From Pseudoclavibacter sp. RFBB5 (GTDB lineage: Bacteria > Actinomycetota > Actinomycetes > Actinomycetales > Microbacteriaceae), in contig NZ_PSTZ01000002.1 of NCBI RefSeq assembly GCF_002931555.1, positions 1 through 64,000 of the forward strand: a stretch of DNA of 64,000 nt, in the 5' to 3' direction. Below the pieces are notes generated by a model. The model was not told the DNA's origin. It ran no database searches and worked only from the letters and a program-made list of their open reading frames with translations. Positions 1 through 7,815 of the stretch are shown piece by piece. Position numbers and translations under genes: made by a program. Position 1 is the first letter of the stretch. Each line of letters opens with the position of its first letter.

Positions 1-106
1 GCAGGGAACGCCGAGAGACGAAGCCAGGAGTCCGCGAAAACGTCGCATCGTAGAGAGCCACACCCCAGCATCCCAGGCCTGCGAGCCTGCTGCCTGAGCG
101 CGTCGG

Positions 107-1102
107 TCAGCTGCCGAACGAGCCCAGCGGTGCCTGCTCCCCCACTCGTTCTCGCGTGATCCTGGGGAGGATGCGCACGAGGGCGACCATGCCCACGAGT
201 TCGACGAGCGTCTGCGTCACGACGACCACCGGAGCCAGCGCGAGCGCTGGTGGCAGGGCGAGCGCGAGTGGCAGCACGACGAGGGAGTTGCGAGTGGCAC
301 CGCTGAACTCCAGAGCTCGGGTCGCGGGAACGTCGAGGCGGAAGACTCGTCCGACCAGGAGGCCGACGAACACCATGATCACGAGGAACGCGACGTAGAT
401 CGGCACGAGCATGAGCAGCTGCGGCCCGGCAGCACCAACCGCTCCGGCTTGGGATGCGACGACCGTGAAGAGGGTCGCCATCATGAGCGGCACCATCAGG
501 TTCAACATGCCGCGTTCGATCACCCGACCGCTGAGGCGTCGTTTCGCGAGGAGCTGGACGAGTGCGGCGGCACTGAGTGGCACCACGATCAGCAGCAGGA
601 AGGCGCGCACGAACGGGCCGACCTCCACCATGGCCACCCCATCCGGGCCGAGGAAGATCAGCAGGTAGATCGGCAGGAGCAGCATCTGCGCGAGCATCAG
701 CAGCGGGGCGGCTGCCAGCAGACGGTCGGATGCGCCGCCCGCGAGGCCGGCGAACACGATCACGTAGTCGATGCACGGCGTGAGGAGCACCAGCAGCACC
801 CCGAACAGCAAGGCCGGCTCATCCGCCACGAACCTCGAGAGTCCGTATGCGACGAGAGGCACGATCACGAAGTTCACGACTCCCACGGCCCCGAGGAAGC
901 GACCATCGCGAAGTGACCTGCCGATGGCCTCGAACGGGACGCCCAGGAACGTCGCGAACAGCAGCAGCGCGAGCACCGGCTCAATCGCGAGGTCGAGGTG
1001 GTGCGCCCCGGGAGCGAGGAGGCCGAGCGCGCCGCCAGCTGCAATCGCCGCCAGGTACAAGGCGATCTGGTGGCGCTCCAGGACCGCGACGAGGCGCGTC
1101 AC
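107..1102 (-). CDS. ACR3-like arsenite/bile-acid-type permease
   Basis: Predicted integral membrane permease of the bile acid:sodium symporter superfamily, closest in look to ACR3-type arsenic resistance proteins; 331 aa with about nine or ten hydrophobic segments. The segment LLTPCIDYVIVFAGLAGG resembles the conserved Cys-containing TM4 motif of ACR3, and FSGATRNSLVVLPLALALP resembles the second conserved helix. I chose the GTG at 1102 because the product then begins VTRLVAVLERHQ, directly before the first helix; an ATG at 1201 adds 33 unusual residues and overlaps the MerR remnant on the other strand. The divergent neighbour would normally be its regulator, but that gene is broken, so control may be lost. 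Arsenite export is inferred from family only; other anions are possible. Confidence 0.75.
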   Translation of the reverse strand: MTRLVAVLERHQIALYLAAIAAGGALGLLAPGAHHLDLAIEPVLALLLFATFLGVPFEAIGRSLRDGRFLGAVGVVNFVIVPLVAYGLSRFVADEPALLFGVLLVLLTPCIDYVIVFAGLAGGASDRLLAAAPLLMLAQMLLLPIYLLIFLGPDGVAMVEVGPFVRAFLLLIVVPLSAAALVQLLAKRRLSGRVIERGMLNLMVPLMMATLFTVVASQAGAVGAAGPQLLMLVPIYVAFLVIMVFVGLLVGRVFRLDVPATRALEFSGATRNSLVVLPLALALPPALALAPVVVVTQTLVELVGMVALVRILPRITRERVGEQAPLGSFGS

Positions 1103-1199
1103 GAGACGGGGTTCGAGGTGAAGTTGATGGGCACGACCTGACGGTAGACGTTCGAGCCGCTCGAAGGTCAAGCCCGCTCCGCGCTCGTAAGCTCCCGGC

Positions 1200-1301
1200 A
1201 TGCGTATCTCTGAGGTCAGCAGGCGGAGCGGGATCAGCGCGACCGCGTTGCGCTATTACGAGAGCATCGGCCTCGTCACACCCCACCGCTCCAGCAACGG
1301 T
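1200..1301 (+). pseudogene. 5' fragment of a MerR-family regulator
   Basis: Thirty-four codons encode a normal MerR N-terminal helix-turn-helix (MRISEVSRRSGISATALRYY, then ESIGLVTPHRSSNG). After the SNG where a MerR protein continues with YR and the wing, the reading frame runs into unrelated sequence and no dimerisation or effector domain follows. It lies divergent from the permease at 107-1102, the usual place for its cognate regulator. The break coincides with the start of a response-regulator fragment in another frame, so this is a truncation caused by a deletion or rearrangement rather than a short functional protein. Confidence 0.75.
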
Positions 1302-1650
1302 TCATTCGGGCGAGGCCGTGGTCGAGCCCCGGATCACGAAGCAGCTGATAGACCACTACGCCTCCGGAGGCTCGCATCTGCACCCAGAGAGCCCTGCGAG
1401 CCCCGTGGACGACGACCCGAGCTATCCGCTCGACCCGCTCAGCCCGCGCGAGCTCGAGATGTTCGCGTGCGTGGTCGCCGGGCTCTCCAACGGTGAGATC
1501 TGCGAGACGCTCCACTTCTCCCCCGCCACGGTGAAGACGCATGTGAACCGCATCTTCGCCAAGCTGCACGTCCGCGACCGAGTTCATGCGGTCATCCTCG
1601 GGCACGAGCTGAAAGGCGACGGTAGGGGCGGGGGCAGCACGGACAGCTAG
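1302..1650 (+). pseudogene. 3' fragment of a NarL/FixJ-type response regulator (LuxR HTH)
   Basis: From about position 1302 the frame reads HSGEAVVEPRITKQLIDHYA, the usual linker after a receiver domain, then LSPRELEMFACVVAGLSNGE, the LuxR-type HTH of NarL-family regulators, complete through the recognition helix (FSPATVKTHVNRIFAKLHVR) and ending GGGSTDS. No receiver domain with phosphoacceptor Asp precedes it; instead it is joined to the MerR 5' fragment in a different frame. There is no plausible start codon and ribosome site for the fragment alone, and no histidine kinase next to it. Read as the 3' remnant of a deleted gene. Confidence 0.75.
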
Positions 1651-1738
1651 CGAGAAACGATCGTCCCCCGGTGGTATCGCCGGGTTGGGCCTCGCGTGTC
1701 CCAGAGCGACGTGTGCCGATGCGGTGCGCACCCATCTC

Positions 1739-1764
1739 AGTTAAGAAACGCGTGTACACTAACT
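1739..1764. promoter_or_regulatory. Candidate TetR operator
   Basis: An imperfect palindrome with AGTTA at the left edge and TAACT at the right edge sits immediately upstream of the TetR gene start at 1767 and contains GTGTACAC. Position directly before the ATG suggests autoregulation. Assigned from symmetry and location only. Confidence 0.4.
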
Positions 1765-1766
1765 TC

Positions 1767-2318
1767 ATGGCCCGCCCGCGTCGACTCGAAGATGAACAGC
1801 TGCTGGCTCGGATCGTTGAGGCTCTGGAGCAGCGCACCGACTTCAGTCCGTGGTCGCTTGCGGATGTTGCCCCGGCGGCCGGTATCGGCGCCTCGGGCTT
1901 GGTCAAGCGCTTCGGCTCGAAGGCGGGGCTCGTCCAGGCCCTCACACGGCGGTGGGTCGAGCTCATCCCACAGGGACCTCCGCCCGCCGGAGTGGACCCT
2001 GGCGACGCGCTCCGCGAGTACGTGGGGCGCGAATTCGGCGCTGGCTCGGCAGCAGGCGCCCTGTACGCCCTGTCGGAGATCATCGGGGAACTTCGAGACC
2101 CGATGCTCAGCGCGCTGCTGGCGGAGGGCTGGGAGAGACAAGCCACCCGACTCGCTGAACTCCTCGAGGCGATGGACCTTCCGCGCCTCGCCGACGCGCG
2201 GGCCGGAGGCGCGGTGCTGCTCGATGCCCTGCACGGGTCCCTGCTGCGCACCGCAGTGAACCGCGAACCGGTTTCTTCCCTGATGACCCTCGATCGATTT
2301 CTGGAGATGTGGAAATGA
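1767..2318 (+). CDS. TetR-family transcriptional regulator
   Basis: 183 aa. The N-terminal part has a TetR-type helix-turn-helix (LADVAPAAGIGASGLVKRFG, roughly residues 34-53) followed by a helical ligand domain of ordinary length. The start at MARPRRLEDE is preferred over an upstream in-frame ATG because it begins at the usual point before the HTH and follows the palindrome at 1739-1764. Its stop overlaps the ATG of the reductase-like gene at 2315 (ATGA), so the two are translationally coupled and the regulator probably controls both. Ligand unknown. Confidence 0.85.
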   Translation: MARPRRLEDEQLLARIVEALEQRTDFSPWSLADVAPAAGIGASGLVKRFGSKAGLVQALTRRWVELIPQGPPPAGVDPGDALREYVGREFGAGSAAGALYALSEIIGELRDPMLSALLAEGWERQATRLAELLEAMDLPRLADARAGGAVLLDALHGSLLRTAVNREPVSSLMTLDRFLEMWK

Positions 2319-2875
2319 ATTCTCGTACTTGGCGCGGCCGCGTCTTCATCGGCGTGAGCGCAGACGGCAAGATCGCGCGGGAGGACGGCACACTCGAGTG
2401 GCTGACCGACCCGTCGCCCCGACCGCACGCGGTTAGTGGGAACAGCGACCGCCCCGCACTCGTCTGGGAGACATTCTCCCCGACCATCGACACGATCGTC
2501 ATGGGGCGTGCAACGTACGAGTCGGTGCTGGGCTTCGACGGGTGGCCGTTCGACGGGAAGCGGGTGATCGTGCTCACCTCGCGAGCAGCGGTCGAGGATG
2601 CGCGCGTGACGAGGGCCGAGTCCGTCGACGAGGCGACTCGACTCCTGGAGGAAGGCGGAGCGGCGGAGGTGTACATCGACGGTGGCCGCACCATCCAGTC
2701 GTTCCTTCGCGCAGGCCTCGTCGACGAGATCACCCTGTCGGTTGCTCCCATCATTCTCGGCTCTGGGCGATCACTCTTCGGTGCCATCGACGCCGACGTA
2801 CTCCTCACGGTCCGGGGCAGTCATGCCACCGAAGATGGCCTCGTCCGAACCACGTACGACGTGACGACCCGGTGA
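2315..2875 (+). CDS. RibD C-terminal/dihydrofolate reductase-like protein
   Basis: 186 aa, the typical length of stand-alone dihydrofolate reductase-family proteins (RibD_C). Visible family features are the opening strand VFIGVSADGKIAREDGTLEWL, the NADPH-site segment IVMGRATYESVLGFDGWPFDGK, IVLTSRA, and AAEVYIDGGRTIQSFLRAGLVDE. Such proteins are NADPH-dependent reductases of unknown substrate; true riboflavin or folate roles are unlikely given no linked pathway genes. ATG overlaps the TetR stop; GGAGA lies about 10 bases upstream. A second ATG two codons earlier at 2309 is possible. Confidence 0.85.
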   Translation: MNSRTWRGRVFIGVSADGKIAREDGTLEWLTDPSPRPHAVSGNSDRPALVWETFSPTIDTIVMGRATYESVLGFDGWPFDGKRVIVLTSRAAVEDARVTRAESVDEATRLLEEGGAAEVYIDGGRTIQSFLRAGLVDEITLSVAPIILGSGRSLFGAIDADVLLTVRGSHATEDGLVRTTYDVTTR

Positions 2876-2934
2876 GCTCAGCCGCTCGAGCCCGCACCGC
2901 CCATTCGTGGAACTGAGCAACCCTCACCGACCCG

Positions 2935-3894
2935 TCACACACCATCCCCCGCTCCCTCACCGAACCGCCTCCGGTAGCTCGAAGGGGTGCTCCCGAATGC
3001 GGCCGCGAAGTTCTGCCGCAGGGTGACGGGGCTCCCGAATCCGCAGGCCGCGGCGATCTGATCGACGGACAGCTCGCTGGTCTCGAGGAGGGTGCGCGCC
3101 TCGTCGAGGCGGCGCGAGCGCACCCACGCGGCCGGCGTCGACCCCGTCTCCTCGCGGAAGGCGCGCACGAAGGACCGCTCGCTGAGGTGCGCCGCTTCCG
3201 CGAGGCGCGCCACGCTGAGCTCCTCGGTGAGGTGCTCGAGCGCGAACGCGCAGGCCACCGCGATCGCTCCCCCACTCGAGTCGGCGGGCACGGGCCGCTC
3301 GATGTACTGCGCCTGCCCGCCCTCCCGATGAGGCGCGACGACCAGGTGGCGCGCGACGCGGTTCGCGACCGCCGACCCGAGCCGGGTGCGCACGATGTGG
3401 AGGCAGGCGTCGATACCGGATGCGGTGCCGGCCGAGGTCATGACGTCCCCATGGTCGAGGTACAGCGCGGACGGCTCCACCGAGATCTCCGGATGGCGCC
3501 GCGCGAGCTCCTCGGTGCTCTTCCAGTGCGTCACGGCGCTGCGCCCGGCCAGCAGGCCCGCATCCGCGAGCGCGTTCGCGCCAAGGCAGAGGCCCACGAT
3601 CGGCACCGCTCTCGTGTGACGTTCTTGGAGCAGCTCCGCGAGCGCGGGGCTCGGCGCGACTCCATCCTGAATCCAGGAGGGCACCACGATGAGATCAGCG
3701 TCGCGAGCACTGTCGAGCCCCTCGATGCCACCGAGCGTGTAGCCCTCCGACGTCGTCACCGAGCCTGCATCCTCGGAGAAGAGGGACGTCTGCCACGGCG
3801 CCGCCCCACTGCGCGCGACCTCGTCGAACACCAGATGCGGCACCGAGAGGTGGAACATCGAGGCCCCATCGAAGGCGTAGACCGCGATCTTCAT
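2935..3894 (-). CDS. GlxA-family regulator (DJ-1/PfpI domain + AraC HTH)
   Basis: 319 aa. Residues 1 to about 190 form a DJ-1/PfpI-like domain with the nucleophile-elbow Cys in GLCLGANALADAGLL (C103); residues about 215-310 form a double AraC HTH (LSVARLAEAAHLSERSFVRA and VDQIAAACGFGSPVTLRQNF). In this family the N-terminal domain senses a ligand rather than acting as an enzyme. Start at MKIAVYAFDG is supported by AAGGGGA six bases upstream. It is divergent from the cysteine hydrolase at 4019, its most likely target. Confidence 0.85.
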   Translation of the reverse strand: MKIAVYAFDGASMFHLSVPHLVFDEVARSGAAPWQTSLFSEDAGSVTTSEGYTLGGIEGLDSARDADLIVVPSWIQDGVAPSPALAELLQERHTRAVPIVGLCLGANALADAGLLAGRSAVTHWKSTEELARRHPEISVEPSALYLDHGDVMTSAGTASGIDACLHIVRTRLGSAVANRVARHLVVAPHREGGQAQYIERPVPADSSGGAIAVACAFALEHLTEELSVARLAEAAHLSERSFVRAFREETGSTPAAWVRSRRLDEARTLLETSELSVDQIAAACGFGSPVTLRQNFAAAFGSTPSSYRRRFGEGAGDGV

Positions 3895-4018
3895 GCGTTC
3901 CCCTTTGCTTGGCGTGATCTCATCGTAAGCGTGCATTCCTGCCAGTGGCACCACGAGTCGCGGCGGCAGAACATGGAGGCACGGCGCGTGCCGTCACCAA
4001 CGTCTGGAGCAGAAGATC

Positions 4019-4657
4019 ATGACCTCCCCTCGCAGAGCCCTCGTCCTCGTCGACGTGCAGCAGCAGTACTTCTCGGACCCCCTCGAGATCCAGTTCCCAC
4101 CGCTGGCCGAGTCCCTGCCCAACATCGCCGCCGCCATCGACGCGGTGGTCGATTCTGGAGTCCCGGTCGTGGCGGTCCAGCACACGGCCGGCGACCAGGC
4201 GCCCGTCTTCAACCCCACGACGCCTGAGTTCGCCCTGCACCCAGAGGTGGAGCAGCGTCGGCAGCCCGAGTGGAAGAGCGTCGTCAAGCAGTACGGCTCG
4301 GTGTTCGCCGACACGGACCTGCTCCCCTGGCTGCGAGAGCAGGACATCGACACGATCACCCTCGTCGGCTTCATGACCAACAACTGCATCATCGCCTCGG
4401 CGGTCGAAGCGGAGGCGCACGGGATCGCCGTCGAGGTGCTCTCGGATGCGACCGGCGCCATCAACATCGCGAACAGCGCCGGCTTCGCCCCGGCCAAGAC
4501 GGTGCACACCACGCTCATGACTCTGCTGCAGTCGAACTTCGCGGCTGTCGCGACCACCCACGACTGGACGCAGGCAGTCGCCGACGGCCAGCCGCTCGCG
4601 AAGGACAACCTCCCTTCGTCGGCTATGTTCGGCGCAGAGCTCGCCGCGCGCGGGTAG
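4019..4657 (+). CDS. Isochorismatase-family cysteine hydrolase
   Basis: 212 aa. The catalytic triad of the family is visible: Asp12 in LVLVDVQQQYF, Lys90 in SVVKQYGSVF and Cys123 in GFMTNNCIIASAVEAEAHG. Members hydrolyse amides or vinyl ethers (nicotinamide, N-carbamoyl compounds, isochorismate); the substrate cannot be read from sequence. It sits divergently from a GlxA-type regulator, an arrangement common for inducible amide hydrolases, and 6 bases before the HAD gene, with which it probably forms an operon. Confidence 0.85.
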   Translation: MTSPRRALVLVDVQQQYFSDPLEIQFPPLAESLPNIAAAIDAVVDSGVPVVAVQHTAGDQAPVFNPTTPEFALHPEVEQRRQPEWKSVVKQYGSVFADTDLLPWLREQDIDTITLVGFMTNNCIIASAVEAEAHGIAVEVLSDATGAINIANSAGFAPAKTVHTTLMTLLQSNFAAVATTHDWTQAVADGQPLAKDNLPSSAMFGAELAARG

Positions 4658-4663
4658 ATTTCG

Positions 4664-5512
4664 GTGGTGGATGCACCCAGGACGACCTCACGGCGGGCGG
4701 TGTTCCTCGACATCGACGGCACCCTGACGACGGACCTCGGCGAGGTGCCGGAGTCGGCGCACGCCGCCATCAAGGAGGCGCAGGCCAACGGGCATCTCGT
4801 GTTCCTCGCGACGGGGCGCAGCCCGCTGGAGATCGACCCGCGGGTCGAGGCGGTCGGCTTCGACGGCATGGTGGCGGGCGCCGGCGCGTACGTCCTCTAC
4901 GAGGGGTCGTGGATCGTCGACAAGCATCTCAGCGAGGCGGAGGCGACCGCCCTCACGCGCGCCCTCGACGAGCTCGGCGTCGACTACAGCCTGCAGGGTC
5001 GGCACGCCATGCACACCACGGTCGGGCACCGGTCGCGGATGCGGCGCATCCTGACCCAGTTCGGGTTCACGGATCTGGAGGAGTCGGGGCTGAGGCATCA
5101 CGTCATCGACTCCGGCCCACTGGAGCTCGACCGGACCGCGAAGGTCGTGTTCAGCAGCGACGACCAGTCGACGTTCGACCGGGTTCAGGCGCGGCTCGGC
5201 ACCGAGTACGCGATCGTTGGCGGCACCATGCCCGGTCTCGGCACAGGCGGCGGCGAGATCTCCATGCTCGGGGTGCACAAGGCGGCGGCCATCGAGGCGC
5301 TGTTGCCATCACTGTGCCTCGGTATCGAGGATGCGATCGCCGTCGGCGACAGTGGCAACGACCTCGAGATGCTGCTCGCCTGCGGTGTCGGCGTGGCGAT
5401 GGGGAACGCGACGCCCGCCGCCAAGGAAGCCGCGGACTTCGTCACCTCGTCCGTCGACGACAACGGCCTGCACGCCGCGTTCGTGCACCTCGGCCTCATC
5501 GAGGGCAGCTAG
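4664..5512 (+). CDS. Cof-type HAD phosphatase
   Basis: 282 aa. HAD motif I is FLDIDGTLTT (Asp16 nucleophile, Asp18), motif II lies in VFLATGRS, and motif IV is GDSGNDLEMLLACGVGVAMGNA; the C2 cap between them makes it a Cof/YidA-type haloacid dehalogenase hydrolase acting on small phosphorylated metabolites. Two consecutive GTG codons at 4664 and 4667 can both start it. The 6-base gap to the hydrolase upstream suggests co-transcription. Substrate unknown. Confidence 0.85.
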   Translation: MVDAPRTTSRRAVFLDIDGTLTTDLGEVPESAHAAIKEAQANGHLVFLATGRSPLEIDPRVEAVGFDGMVAGAGAYVLYEGSWIVDKHLSEAEATALTRALDELGVDYSLQGRHAMHTTVGHRSRMRRILTQFGFTDLEESGLRHHVIDSGPLELDRTAKVVFSSDDQSTFDRVQARLGTEYAIVGGTMPGLGTGGGEISMLGVHKAAAIEALLPSLCLGIEDAIAVGDSGNDLEMLLACGVGVAMGNATPAAKEAADFVTSSVDDNGLHAAFVHLGLIEGS

Positions 5513-5652
5513 CCAGCAGAGGTTGTCCCCCTCCTCAGAATCGAGCACCTCCGTGAATCCGGTGGCCCCGCAAAAGGGACACCAAGGACTGAGCGCGTCC
5601 TGCTTCCCGGTGGCGATCTCGTACTGTGGTGGGAAGTGGAAGGAGGGGCCAG

Positions 5653-6237
5653 ATGGGCCGACCGAGTCTTGTGCACGAGCGACGCCCGCAGATCGTTGAG
5701 GCCGCGAAGCGAGTCATCGGCAAGTACGGGGTCGAGGGGGCGACACAGGAGCGCATAGCTTCCGAAGCTCAGCTGAGCCGGGCACACATCCGTCACTATG
5801 TCGGCAACCGCGACGAGCTCATCCAACTCGTCTGGAACTCGACGATGGAACCGTACGCACAAGAGATGCACGAACGCGTGCAGGCCGCGCACACCGGTCT
5901 TGGCCTCGCAGGAGTGCTCGACTTCCTCTTCGGCACCGGCGTCGAAGCGAGTCCAGACGATGCCGTCTTCGACGCGTTCCTGGCTTGGTCCCAGCACGAC
6001 GAACGCGTCAGGGAACGCCTGCTCGACAGCTACGAGACAGTTGTCACCGAAGTCGCAACCGCGATCAGGGCGACGTATCCGAAGATGGACGCCGCCGAGA
6101 GCGAGGCGCTTGGCTACGCCATGCTCTGCCTCACCATCGGGTCCTCAAGCATGAGCGTGCTCCAGTTCCCCGCCAAGCAGACCGGCCGACTTCGGGATGT
6201 GGCGGCGTCCATGATCCACGCGGCGGCGACTGCCTGA
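5653..6237 (+). CDS. TetR-family transcriptional regulator
   Basis: 194 aa. TetR HTH at roughly residues 28-60 (TQERIASEAQLSRAHIRHYV), followed by a long helical domain. The start at MGRPSLVHERR has a strong AAGGAGG ribosome site ending six bases upstream, which decides against an earlier in-frame codon. It is convergent with the amine/amino-acid permease gene and close to the divergent permease/amidohydrolase promoter, where a good palindrome lies (7743-7760); regulation of that pair is the best guess. Confidence 0.85.
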   Translation: MGRPSLVHERRPQIVEAAKRVIGKYGVEGATQERIASEAQLSRAHIRHYVGNRDELIQLVWNSTMEPYAQEMHERVQAAHTGLGLAGVLDFLFGTGVEASPDDAVFDAFLAWSQHDERVRERLLDSYETVVTEVATAIRATYPKMDAAESEALGYAMLCLTIGSSSMSVLQFPAKQTGRLRDVAASMIHAAATA

Positions 6238-6264
6238 GAGCCACGACCACCACCGGACCGGGAC

Positions 6265-7668
6265 TCAGCTGCGGTCGGCGCTCGGGACCTCGAGGCTGCG
6301 GGTACCCTCGTCATCGCCCACCTCATCCTCCGAGCGAATCTGCGCGGGCAGACGGCGGAAGCCCTTCGTCGTGAAGCCGAGGTAGATCACTCCGATGATC
6401 AGCCAGGTGATGCCGAGCATCTTCGCTGAGGAATCGATACTCACCCAGAGTGCGACATTGGTGGCGACGCCGATCAGCGGGAGGACGAGGTAGCGGATCA
6501 CATCCGTCCCCGAACGCCGGCGCAGGCGAACGAAGTAGTGGTTGATCACGGCGATGTTGACCATGATGAAGCCGGTGATGGCTCCGAAGCTCGTGAGCGA
6601 GGTCGCGCCGAGAAGGTTGTCGGTAAAGAACACGGCACCCATGGCCGCGACTGAGACGAGCACGATGTTGTTGACTGGGGTCCCGAATCGCGGCGAGAGC
6701 TTGCCGAAGAACCGCTTCGGGAGCAGGCCGTCCCGGCCCATGCCGTAGAGCACGCGTGAGACGGCGGCGACAGCGGCGATCGCGCAGAGGATGCTCGCGG
6801 CCTGGTCAGCGACGAAGAACGTGATGTTCAGTGCCTCTCCCCCGATGCGCGGCAGGAGCTCGAAGATCCCTGTGTCTGGGTCCTCGAACTCAGCGTACCC
6901 GTTGGGCCACGCGATCTGCAGGAAGTAGGCGATCGTCGCGAAGCCCAACCCTGCACCGACGCACATGATCAGGATCGCGCGCGGGATCGTGACGGTCGGT
7001 TCGTGGGTTTCCTCCGCAAGCGTCGAGACAGCATCGAACCCGAGGAACGAGACGGCGAGGATCGACGCCGCCCACATGACGTTCCCGAAGTTGAACGTGG
7101 CCGCGTTGTAGAGGGCCTCGGGCACGAAGAGGCCGCCCGCACCGCCGCCCTGCAGGACGTAGTTCACGATCAGGCCGATGAGCACGACAGCGAAGATGAT
7201 CTGGGCCGAGACGACGGCGATGTTGAGTCGGCCCGAGATCTTGGCTCCGAGAATGTTCATGACTGCACCGAACGCAGCGGCGAGCACGACCCAGATTGCC
7301 GTCGGGATCGCGGGAACGTACTCCTCCATGTAGATCCCGAACAGTAGGTAGCAGATCATCGGCAGCAGCATGTAGTCGAGCAGGAACACCCAGCCGGTCG
7401 CGAATCCGAGGTAGGGATGCACGCTCTTCTGCACGTAGGTGTAGGCGGAGCCTGCGACCGGGAAGGCCTTCACCATCTGCGCGTACGAGTACGCGGTGAA
7501 GAACATGACGACCAGCGTGACGAGGTACGCGAGGGCCATCATGCCGCCGCTGAGCTCGGTGGCGATGCCGTAGAAGTTGAAGATGGCCGTCGGGGCGAGG
7601 TAGGCAAGCCCGAACGCCAGGAGGTGACGCAGCTTGAGTGATCGAACGAACTGGGTGGCTTGACTCAC
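6265..7668 (-). CDS. APC-superfamily amino acid/amine permease
   Basis: 467 aa, about twelve hydrophobic segments. The opening LRHLLAFGLAYLAPTAIFNF, GSAYTYVQKSVHPYLGFATG and SFLGFDAVSTLAEETHEPTV are hallmark segments of the APC family, closest to PuuP-like putrescine and related amine permeases. Residues 440-467 form a charged cytoplasmic tail. It is divergent from a YtcJ-like amidohydrolase across a 147-base gap, suggesting uptake of an amide or amine compound that the hydrolase then processes. Exact substrate not determinable. Confidence 0.85.
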   Translation of the reverse strand: MSQATQFVRSLKLRHLLAFGLAYLAPTAIFNFYGIATELSGGMMALAYLVTLVVMFFTAYSYAQMVKAFPVAGSAYTYVQKSVHPYLGFATGWVFLLDYMLLPMICYLLFGIYMEEYVPAIPTAIWVVLAAAFGAVMNILGAKISGRLNIAVVSAQIIFAVVLIGLIVNYVLQGGGAGGLFVPEALYNAATFNFGNVMWAASILAVSFLGFDAVSTLAEETHEPTVTIPRAILIMCVGAGLGFATIAYFLQIAWPNGYAEFEDPDTGIFELLPRIGGEALNITFFVADQAASILCAIAAVAAVSRVLYGMGRDGLLPKRFFGKLSPRFGTPVNNIVLVSVAAMGAVFFTDNLLGATSLTSFGAITGFIMVNIAVINHYFVRLRRRSGTDVIRYLVLPLIGVATNVALWVSIDSSAKMLGITWLIIGVIYLGFTTKGFRRLPAQIRSEDEVGDDEGTRSLEVPSADRS

Positions 7669-7742
7669 GGGTGCTCCTCTGGGGTCTCCGTCGACTGCAT
7701 TGTCGAGCGGAGTGGAGCACGAAGCGTGCCCCTGACGAATAG

Positions 7743-7760
7743 ATTACCAACATTGCTAAT
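7743..7760. promoter_or_regulatory. Candidate operator between permease and amidohydrolase
   Basis: An 18-bp near-palindrome beginning ATTAcC and ending GcTAAT, 14 of 18 positions symmetric, lies in the AT-rich centre of the divergent intergenic region 7669-7815. A single dimer site here could control both promoters; the TetR protein encoded at 5653-6237 is the obvious candidate. Evidence is symmetry and position only. Confidence 0.45.
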
Positions 7761-7815
7761 TTATGCCAGACTGCATTTCCAAGTTGTTACGTCTCTACCC
7801 GCAAGGAGCGCTCAC

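Noticed and set aside
1-106. Possible gene or terminator at the left edge
   Set aside because: No frame with coding character; only a weak 5-bp stem (CAGGC/GCCTG) near 76-91 is visible.
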